From: Nipponacmea schrenckii
Taxonomy: Eukaryota > Mollusca > Gastropoda > Lottiidae
Assembly: GCA_030562195.1 (NCBI GenBank)
Contig: JAUJPP010000007.1
Location: 26,905,769-26,969,768 of the forward strand
DNA length: 64,000 bases
Direction: 5' to 3'
Shown in pieces: positions 12,726 through 21,922 of the stretch (the stretch's first letter is position 1; each line of letters opens with the position of its first letter). Both the position numbers and the translations under genes were made by a program. Under the pieces are notes generated by a model. It searched no databases and was not told where the DNA came from. It saw only the letters and a program-made list of their open reading frames with translations.

Positions 12726-14000
12726 ATATCCATAATATTTGATAGAAAAAAAACAATTTTGTATTTGTTATTTTTAATTTGTCCTGAGCAATAACTGTAG
12801 GAGTATAACATTTTCTCTTCATTTAAAAAAAGATTATATAATTAATATTGTTAAAAAGGAAATGTAGGTTTGTTAATATTTATAATCTTATGATATAAAA
12901 TATGTATTGAATTAAAGGAAATTTCGACAGTTTGAAACTCTTTCATTGACTCATTGACATATTCCCCCCAGGGTCCACTGCAGACAAGAGCAAACATTCG
13001 AAACAATACATACATCAGAAAAAAAATATTAATACAATATGGAGGTATTAAAATAATAATCTGTAATATGTTGTTCTTCACCAACGACATAGTTAAGGTT
13101 GTGTTTTTATATTTCCAGATCAATATGAATTTCATACAAAAACCCTGTTTTATCAAGGAAAATATAATTGAACCTGAATCTGAACATCGGGACTCGAGAC
13201 CGGTCACCGTACCTAATCTTGTCCCGATATTTTAATCAGTCCTATAGATTTATGAATCGATCATTTATTGTGGAAATAAAGCTTCTGACTTTTCATTTTA
13301 ATCATTGTTCTTATAGTATTTTTTTTATTAACGTTAAAGGTTGGCAGTATAAGCTTATTGGGGTGTCCATAAATATATGATAACTTTTAAAATAACAATA
13401 GCAGAAAATGACACAGGATAAAGGCTGCATGATAATCGATATTATTGTGTTGTTCTTTTCAATATAATGTATGTACGATAATAACAATCTGATTAATACC
13501 CAAGAGTAAAAGATTTACTTTGTTATGTTAAGTTTGGAAATATAAAAGGAATTATTATGTCGATCTGCCCTAGTAGTTCTGCCATCAAAAAAGGCATTAA
13601 AGACTATTGGTATTCTTTGTACCAGAAATAATAAGATTTTCATATCATTTTTAAATTTAATATACTATAAAGAAAATCAGACTCACAAAATCAATGTTTA
13701 AACATAATGATCTTTATGTTTTGGTTGGTCTTATCTTATGAGTGGAGTTTTACGTCCTACTCTCCCTTCTGCGACTATTTGGCTAATAATCAAGGGAAGC
13801 GAAATGCAGTGTGCTATGAGGGAAATTTTACCAGAACAGCAGCATCGGACTACTCTTTTTTGCAAATTCCAACAATCGAGGGTTCTAGAACTAGCACCTT
13901 GATTTATTGTCGCATCCGAACGACTAGTTTTATCCAAGACAAATCATGTAAAATTATAACTGCCTGTGATATCGCCACGATTAACACACGCACTACCATT
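12726..14000. other. AT-rich spacer without a supported gene
   Basis: Short open frames at 12851-13207 (-) and 12954-13235 (+) overlap each other, lack a family signature and look random. The right part adjoins the 3' end of the lectin-PAN receptor and may include its minus-strand 3' UTR. Nothing else is supported. Confidence 0.5.
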
Positions 14001-17000
14001 CTACTCTATTTCACTAGATTTTGTAACATTTTTACATCTAAGATCACAGATTATAATGGAAAGGAAAAAGACCACGATGCAGATGGAGCCACACACTCCT
14101 ATCGTTATAGCGGATGGTCTTTGATCTGGTACACTGATAAACCGTCGTTTGTAAGATGATAAATTATGAATATCCAGTATGTTTTCTCGAGATCTATCTG
14201 AAAAGGTAAAATATGTATGATAATCAAATACTGGTAAAATTGTATATGACTTGAATGGTTATAGTTTAATACAATGGAAGCTTTGAGGAGAGGTTTGTGC
14301 TCTCCAGTGACAAAACTTGACTAACCGTTCCCCTTGATATTGCAGTCATACCTACATTAAGTTAACAGGAAGACTGTACCTTTTATATTTTTGTAGGTCT
14401 CCGACATCTGCAATTTCTGTGTCTTATTTGAATCTGAAACCAAACTGTTACCAACGAGTGATGTTTCTAAAATTGTGGCTTGAATGCCAGTTGGATAAAG
14501 TGTTTCACCCAACGAAGTAAAGGCCGCAAAGTCTTTTTCACAGAAGCAAGACGATGGTTGACACTTATCAGTTACCTCAACTGTCATGGTTGAATCACAA
14601 AGCGTTTCTGTAGTTGTTGTTGTATATGTTAGACCTGTAATTACTGTTGCTTCTTCTGAAGACATAGCTGAATTCGTTATATCAACAAGTGATAATACAC
14701 TGGATGGATAAACTGTCAACAGTTCTGTTTCCGTAGATGGGCTTGGCGTTTGTGTAATGGTCGAATGACAAGCGGGAACGCTTATCATATCCGATGACCA
14801 TTGGGTAAATGTTGAAGCAGTAACTGTTCCGATATTATATTGTGGGCGACACTGTGGATCTGCCATAATCCCATTTCTATGGCTTGCAATAACAACACCA
14901 ATCTTTTCAACTGAAACGAGTTGAGTATAATCCCGATAAATTAAAATAATATATTTGAATGTCGGATCTATATCTCTGTATAAGTCTGTATCCACCTTGA
15001 ATTTGATTATTGGTTAAAAATCAAATCAAAATCTCAACCCTTTACTGTCTAGTCTTAATCGAACATGAATGTCAGGGGCGCAGATCCAGTGGGAACAGGG
15101 GGACACGCCCCCCTCCCCCCGTCAGAAATCCAGGAGGGAGTCATGATATCGTGTTCCCCCTCCCCCCCCCCCACAACTGGTTTGAGTAGGGTGTAAAATA
15201 GGCACAATTTGGCATTCAAGAACATTAAAATTTTTGCGCCTTCGGCGACAGGGGGACATTTTGTTCGTTTTCTGTGCTCACTCTTTAGAAGCGTTGTCGC
15301 GTCTTGACTAAGTTGGTCGCATATTTTCGTCAATCATGTCATGTGATCAGTAAAATTTACGGACCGCCACAGAATTAAAGTTGATAGTGTGAAAGATATC
15401 GGTCGTCCAGCGCCCTGTCGGCCTACCGCGCCCTGTAGAATACATCTGACACGGGCAGACAAGCGAATTTAATCGCACGGGCGTAAAAATAATCACTGTC
15501 GACAAAAGGGGGAATATAAAGGTTGTTGTCAAGCGATTTTGAAATTAGCGGCGAATATTGTATTGTTTTACATGTTGAATAAATATTTAAAAAAAAAAAA
15601 AAAAAAAAGCGGCGATTGGGCGAAAACATAAGATTGTGTGCACATATTACCGGATCTCGAGAAGCACGAAATTTATATCGTCAATTCTTCTATTCTTGGC
15701 AATATTATTTGATTACTGGAAAATTCAGTAATATGCAAGGAGGTGCTTTTCTTTCAATAATATTTCGGAGAGCTATTAAGATACGGTGTCACAAGCTCAA
15801 CTAATACGTTCTCATGCCGACCCCTTTGTGTAAATCCTGGGTACGCCACTGCCCCCCCCCCCCCCCCACACACACATTGAAAAAGCGATCTGCGCCCTGA
15901 TGAATTTCATACAAAGTATATATCATCTTCATTAAAATGAGCAATTCAAGCTTCAATTGAACTTACCAGGCGATTTTTACTCATTGTGCTTATGTGAAAA
16001 CAGTATTTCAAACAAAATTCATGGATACATTTATATTGTTGGAAACTTGTTACTAAGTGTTATTGAATGATCATAAAGGGTGAGAATATGTACCACCCAA
16101 ACATCATTCTTTATGATAGCATATTAATCTTACCACTGAAACAATCTTTATAATAAACAGTCGTATTCGTGTTGTCAATTATTGTGTTAGTGATATAAGA
16201 TGCTAGAGGTATGATATCTGTTGTATACAAGGAACAGGTTTGGTTAACATCATGGTATACAATTCCTGAACACTCTGTCGCATTCATTACAAACCACAGA
16301 CATATCTGAAGACACTTTTGTAATGCAATGGATAACGTTATCACAGGTAAAAGTCCATTCGACACCGATTTATATTCTATTTTACCAAAATTACATTCAC
16401 CTGTAAGATGCAAATGTATTAACAGTAGGCTAATCGATTGAAATTATTCTGCCATAAACAGGAAATAGTCAATTTCAATGAATTAAACCATGGTAAAAAT
16501 GTATTTGATGACAAACCATATTTTTATACATGACGGTCGCGCGTTTAAGCCTTATTGTGCCACAAATAACAAAAATTCTGAGTTCTGATTGGTCCAAATA
16601 CATGGGGTTTAATAGCAATTTGACATCATGTCTTTGCAATTTGGCGTATTAATTTCAGCGAACTATTTACAAATCTTGTTAATGTTAATGATAAAAAGGA
16701 TGTCTTCTTTTTCATTCGATAGCGCACGTGCAGTTTGTTGTTATGTGCGTCATACTGCACCTAACGTCATCAAAACCGAATAGCCCATGTTCTAAATTAT
16801 CCATAAAAAAGAGTCCGGGAACAAAATAATCACAATTTGTGGTACAATTCCGATAAACGACTTTCTGTTTTAGATTTAGAGGGGGTTTATTCGATATTTA
16901 ACCATGCTTGAATATACCATTAGAGACCCTCGACCGCAAGCGGTCTCGGGATCTAATGATTCAAGCATGGTTAAATATCGAATAAACCCCCTCTAAATCT

Positions 17001-19340
17001 AAAACAGAAAGTGTTTGTCTTCTAATTAATTTTGGCTATGCTTAAGTTTAAGCAAGTTCCTAAAGCAACGTTTGGAGATATATATGGAACGCCTTATGTT
17101 AGTATTTTTGCATTATCAGCATCTTTTTGTATTATCAGCATCATCTTTTTGTATTATCATCTTTTTGCATTATCAGCATCATCTTTTTGCATTATCAGCA
17201 TCTTTTTGTATTATCAGCATCATCTTTTCGTATTATCATCTTTTCGTATTATCATCTTTTTGTATTATCAGTATCATTTTTTTGCATTATCAGTATCTTT
17301 TTGTATTATCAGCATCATCTTTTCGTATTATCATCTTTTTGCATTATCATCTTTTTGCATTATCAGCATCATCTTTTTGTATTATCAGCAACAACTTTTT
17401 GTATTAGCATCTTTTCCGTAACTGGCCGTAGGTTTACGGAAAGCAACGGTAATCTTCGTAAAAAGTCAACGTAAGGAGTTGTCGTAGACTAGGTTAATGA
17501 GACGCAACTTCTATTTTGTCAAAATGAATACCATTTTAGAAAATGTACACCTTTCATTGCTTTCAATTCTTCAGATATGATGAAAATCAGAACAGAATGT
17601 ATTAGATGCCCCAGTCGGGATACAAACACAACAGAATTGTTTTGATATATTAAATTAATTGTTAGAGCATTTTTGCTGATAATACAAAAAGATAATAGAA
17701 AAAGATGATAATACGAAAAGATGATGCTGATAATACAAAAAGATGCTGATAATGCAAAAAGATGATAATATGAACAGATGATGCTGATAATACAAAAAGA
17801 TGCTGATAATGCAAAAATACTAACATAAGGCAGTTACGGCGTTCCATAGATATACATGAACGGTTCATATATCTACAAGTTGCTTTAGAAACATGAAGTT
17901 TTAGATGATTAAGAAAACTTAGGTCAGTAGGCCTGTAGTATTTCTCTTAATCTTTATGTTTGATCTGCTTAGGTCTCTTGAATTTCAACAGAACACGTCG
18001 TAAAAAAAACCGGCATCATCATTTGATGATAGCCGGTTTGTTAGTTAATAAGCGCATATATTACAAAGCATACAGAGTCATACTATACATGGATAGTAAT
18101 GCATTTTTGAAAAATAAAATGAAATTTTTGTACTGTATTGCTAGGTAAATTTTTCTGCTATGACAATGTAACTGAACAATAACATTTACATAATATTATT
18201 TTTGCTCTATAAATGTATAAAGTTAAGGGACTATTTAGATATTGTTTCTTGTAAAAAAAAAACAACAAAATGAATAACTCACCTTTATTGACTTCGCATA
18301 TAATTTGATATCCTGTAGAATTACAATTTTTATCACTAAGGCAATCCACTTTATACCTAAAACAGTTTTGTGCCTCAGATGGGACTTCATGTTCTGTACT
18401 GGGATAAGTAACTGGGCTTCCATCTTGCCAGATCCATTCTCCTCTCCCAGGAGCGGAGTCATATATCCCTACCCAAAACTCGGGATATCTGAAAGGCAAT
18501 ATTTTTGTCGAGTTTAGATTAATTTATATACAATAGGTTCTTATTTGAAACGGCTACGTGGAAGAGGACCAGACATTAAAGGGTTGTAAAAGTGATATAA
18601 ATACTAAAATGATCTATTGATTCTTAAACTGCGTGTCTAAAATCCAAATATCGGTGTGAATTATTGTATGAAACATACAGCGGGGGAAAAATACCATCCG
18701 GTAGTCCTCGCCCTTTCCCGTAAAACTGCAGACTGAAAAGTAGGTATGTTGTCAGAAGATTACAAAGCGTTGAACAATATATTTCAAATTCTGTTTTACA
18801 TATGTCTTTATTATCATGCTACAATTGATGTATTGAACACTATTTTAACGATGAGAATTATTTCATTTTATTATAATATGAAACATAAAGCTTGTTATTT
18901 CATTGCAACCCTATTGAGACCCTAGGTAGTCCTACCAATGGGTTTCCAGAATGGCATTTAAATGAAAACTGAAGGCACATAAGCAATTACCCAGCGTGAT
19001 GACACACAAAAACCGTACATTTGTCAATGAAAACTTACAAGTCTAATTCGCTTCTTTTATTTTAAGAAGCTCCGTTAATTTGAACTTCAGTATCTGGTTG
19101 AACAATTCTGCCGTTCATATTACAACATATCTGATAGGCATCATTCCATGTGCCATTGTTATTGACGTTGACCAGGACAGTATTGGACGTTGGTAGACCA
19201 TTTACAAACTCTGAAAATAATACAAGCTTACTTATGAAATGTATTTGATATCTCGACGCACTAGGTAAAATAGTTAGACCTGTAACTGTGAAAGTATACG
19301 AGAACATATAAAGTATATAGCCGATGATATCTCGAAGCAT
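14001..19340 (-). CDS. Type I membrane protein: C-type lectin, PAN/apple, Ser/Thr stalk, TM; one in-frame stop
   Basis: Minus-strand exons 19340-19280 (signal, least certain), 19210-19039, 18488-18283, 16400-16134, 14910-14380 and 14125-14001 are phase-compatible (1,2,1,1,1) and total 1362 nt, 454 codons. MLRDIIGYILYMFSYTF is a likely signal. Exons 2-3 form a C-type lectin domain (WNDAYQICCNMNGRIV, YPEFWVGIYDS, EWIWQDGSP, QIICEV) without a clear EPN or QPD. Exon 4 is a PAN/apple module (KCLQIC, ECSGIVYHD, QTCSLY). Exon 5 is a Ser/Thr-rich stalk with a CFC cluster. Exon 6 supplies a TM helix (AITIGVCGSICIVVFFLSII) and a 14-residue tail ending TKSSEIE. Exon 2 contains TAA at 19062-19064, after INGAS. 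The flanking exons are clean, so this is a recent nonsense allele, young pseudogene or base error. Exon 1 and exon 2 are also in frame without splicing. Confidence 0.75.
15073..15899. mobile_element. Non-autonomous hAT-type element with TIRs and 8-bp TSD
   Basis: The left end CAGGGGCGCAGATC and right end GATCTGCGCCCTG are inverted repeats with one mismatch in the first bases. The flanks ATGAATGT (15065-15072) and ATGAATTT (15900-15907) match at seven of eight positions, the target-duplication length of hAT elements. The interior (827 bp) has C-rich tracts and no transposase. It lies in an intron (between 14910 and 16134) of the lectin-PAN receptor gene. Confidence 0.75.
15547..15615 (+). mobile_element. 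Tiny polyadenylated retro-insertion inside the hAT element
   Basis: The 8-bp AGCGGCGA occurs at 15547-15554 and again at 15608-15615, flanking a short AT-rich segment that contains AATAAA followed about ten bases later by an A run of roughly 18. Target duplication plus polyadenylation signal plus A tail is the signature of L1-like retroposition of a severely 5'-truncated transcript. Confidence 0.55.
16861..17011. repeat. Perfect 53-bp-arm palindrome
   Basis: Positions 16861-16913 are the exact reverse complement of 16959-17011. The 45-bp centre contains its own inverted repeat GACCGCAAGCGGTC. The arms are AT-rich with one GGGGG/CCCCC block. It lies in an intron (between 16400 and 18283) of the lectin-PAN receptor gene. 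No coding potential and no transposase; a MITE or a short foldback element is likely. Confidence 0.85.
17042..17900. repeat. Large inverted repeat whose arms carry opposite-strand copies of a minisatellite
   Basis: The left arm has CTAAAGCAACG, then GGAACGCC-TTATGTTAGTATTTTTG and about 320 bp of GCATTATCAGCATCATCTTTTT-type units. The right arm (17660-17900) has the reverse complement: GATGCTGATAATACAAAAAG units, then CAAAAATACTAACATAAGG, GGCGTTCC and CAAGTTGCTTTAG. The centre (17410-17660) is unique and includes a CCGTAA/TTACGG hairpin. The long open frames across the left array are repeat artefacts. Confidence 0.75.
18007..18039. other. Short strong hairpin
   Basis: AAACCGGC-ATCATCA, a two-base TT loop, TGATGAT, a bulged A and GCCGGTTT form a 15-bp stem. 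It sits in an intron (between 16400 and 18283) of the lectin-PAN receptor. It does not match the histone 3' stem-loop; its function is unknown. Confidence 0.6.
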
Positions 19341-19829
19341 TTTAACAATAGAGTAAAGTTGTATACGGTATCTGTATATGATGACGTGATCGCATGTTGG
19401 AGTATTTTGCAACCAATATATACAGAGAATATCCAACCATCGTGTCCTAGTAGCTAGCAGAATGTCTCGTACAGTGTATTTGTTGCTTATGGTCTCATTG
19501 CTCGATGTTCTTGTCAATATGTCTGTAATACCCCCAAGACAATGTTGTATTTGAAGCCATACTTGTGTGAGTCCTCATTATAAACAAGAAAATATACCAC
19601 CCGTTTGCAACTAAATAAATGAAAAACTAAACAATGCAGAAGGTAAAATCAATAAATATACAACTCTTTTTATCAAATACAATGTGTATTTATTGAAGAT
19701 CAAAAATAGGCAAAATGTATAGTAGAATATAACATTGCTTATTAAAATATTCCAAAATATATCTCGAATATACCATTATTAAATATGACGTATAAGTGAA
19801 AGACGTGTCAAAAGTAGTCTAAATTAAAT

Positions 19830-20962
19830 ACTGGGACAAAAGGCCAATTCAAAAACCATAGTCTTAATATTCTTGAAATCTGTAATATATCCTGCCCTAT
19901 CTTGTAGCATCGGTTTAGCATCATTCTTATATACTAGCTTTTTCCCAGTAGGTAAGCTCTTCGTCAGACTAAAATGTTTCCTTAAGATCTTCTCCCAGTA
20001 GGCACAGGTTCCGCTCCTTAATGCCTGGTGTCAAAATCCATATATCAAGAGGCAACTCCTCATTTGACCAATGTTTTACTTCAACACATGTAGTAAGAAA
20101 GTGCCTGTCTCTTCCTGGAATTCGAGGAACTTCTCGCTGTTCGTTTCGTTATCTTCCAAAGTTTTCTCCTCCTGAAGTCTAGGTATTTTCATACAGTCAG
20201 GGATGTTTAACAGAGATGTTTGAGTCCATGGGTCTTCAGTCTAAACTAGTTCTTCAGCTACATCCTTGTCTTCCTCGACCTTTGGACCTGAACATGTAAA
20301 ACAAAATTTTTAACACTATTTTTCGGAATTATTAAGGAGGTAAGCGTTGTTATGGGTGTCGAACCCTAATTATCGGATCCTTGTTCATCCTCAGGAAACA
20401 TAGGATGGGCTTAGGGTCATTTTAACCCCCCCTCCCCCTTTCTTATTTTCACCGATCTTCTAATTAAATCATTACCGTGTAGCTCAGCCCAGTCTGGAAT
20501 GTCAACATCATTACCAACCAGTTTACCAATAATATCGACTTGGTTGTTATTTTCTCGTCGATCGAATATTTGTTTGTTTTGATTTCTGTCAACTAAAATC
20601 ATAAATATATTAAGTTAAAAAAAAGGTGGGGGGTCCAGTTCGATTAAGTGGGATTGTGTTTTAAATTTGAAGTCAATTTTAGTTTTTCCATTAATATGAG
20701 TTGAACAGTAGAAGAAGTAATCAGTCTGATATTCGAAAACTTATATTTACTATAACTTCCAACTTAAACTCTGACATTAGACTTTTATAAAAGTATATTT
20801 CATTCTGCAATTTGGTTATAAGGTTTTTAAAATTATAAGACCCAAAAAAAAATTTATAAAGTAGCCTAAGTTTTACTCACCGTCAACACAAATGATCTCT
20901 GTATTGGATATTCGATAGATAATCCAAGATCACTTCATCCATTGGGCAACGTATAACTGTTA
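19830..20962 (-). pseudogene. Exon-like fragments of an unrecognised, probably decayed gene
   Basis: Three minus-strand blocks look like exons. About 20962-20884 ends GTTGACG|GTGAGT. 20598-20480 runs from TTTTAG|TTGAC to CTACACG|GTAATG and encodes a stretch with IIGKLVGNDVDIPDWAELHG. About 20288 leftward starts TTCAG|GTCCAAAGG and encodes acidic sequence (PKVEEDKDVAEEL). Phases agree (phase 1), but the last block has an in-frame TAG and continues only by changing frame, for example to VKHWSNEELPLDIWILTPG and ITDFKNIKTMVFELAF. No family is recognised. It could be a decayed gene, or a real gene with exons misjudged here. Confidence 0.35.
20451..20535. repeat. 85-bp exon/intron segment duplicated at 26975-27059
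   Basis: The block from CCGATCTTCTAATTAAA to CCAGTTTACCAATAAT recurs at 26975-27059 with a few substitutions, one changing an encoded H to Q in DWAELHG/DWAELQG. It covers the end of an exon-like frame and the start of its intron on the minus strand. At the second site it lies exactly between the host flank and the LINE 5' region. Confidence 0.8.
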
Positions 20963-20965
20963 ATC

Positions 20966-21922
20966 TGGAAAATACAAAGGGTGAAAATCATGGTTCCAAC
21001 TGTGCCTCGGAAATCAGAATTTCCTAGTTTTATCAAATAATATTCTATATTTAAAAAAGTTGTACTTACAAGATAGTCGTTGTTTTCGTGCAAAGATTTC
21101 CACTCGAATTCCAAGCGAAGTTAAAATACGTCTTTATACTCGAAATAAAAAAAAGACTTTTAGACCGATTTGGTGTTCTGTTCATTATGACGTCATAAAA
21201 AAAATGGGAACAGAAAACAATAAAGTTCCCTCTGAAAAAAAGCCCAACCCTCTTCCTTACTTTTCTTTACGAGATTGATGTTTTAACAAATTAATTAACC
21301 ATTAATTCGCCAAGTAGTACCTATAAGTTTTGGAATGGAATACAAATTTGAGTATAATGTTTTCAGCGGGCGACATTATTCAAAATTCGTCACTTTCACT
21401 TTTAATTGTGTACAAGATTTAAACACCAAAGACGGATCGTGCAATTTTTTTGCCTACAGCATACATTTTTTTTATTCACCTTTTCATATCCTATAGTTAG
21501 TAACTCCACTAAATTTTCTCAGGGAATTGTTCCTTCGATCTTTTTTTGTAAAATCAAGTTAACAATGTGAGTTTAGAAAGGACATGGAAGCACATCGGTT
21601 GAAGATTCCCTCTATACCTCGTTTCGAAATAAACAATACTTACAAAATAGTCATCTTTTCCTTTCCAAATCCTCAAAAAGAGAACATTTATAGCGTGACT
21701 TTTCTTCAGTGAAAATCTGCACAATGCACTAATGACGTTATTAATATGATAAAGTCATAATCCAAATTCGTACAGGTCCTCGTTTTCAATAGGCCTTTGA
21801 AATACATACAGTTCCAAAATACAGATAAGACACTATGTTGATATTAGGCTGGCCATTATAAACCCTGGTGTAGATATATACATATACTGAGACACGTTAG
21901 GTTTGGGTGTATCATGTATACT
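20966..21922. other. Non-coding stretch left of the duplicated GCSH locus
   Basis: No convincing coding frame. One TGACGTCA (CRE-type) palindrome occurs near 21187. The material is otherwise AT-rich with poly-A runs; the short frame at 21060-21278 has no recognisable domain. Confidence 0.45.

Noticed and set aside
12851..13235. Opposing 118 aa and 93 aa frames as genes
   Set aside because: They overlap on opposite strands, lack domains and splice support, and have AT-rich random composition.
13707..14159. 150 aa plus-strand frame
   Set aside because: The minus strand here is the TM and tail exon of the lectin-PAN receptor with matching phase; the plus frame is its shadow.
17032..17474. Three overlapping 111-129 aa frames rich in F, I, Y, S
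   Set aside because: They are translations of the same AT-rich minisatellite in all three frames, so they carry no evidence of coding.
18007..18039. Bacterial-type terminator or histone stem-loop
   Set aside because: The context is an animal intron, and the loop and stem do not match the histone 3' element.
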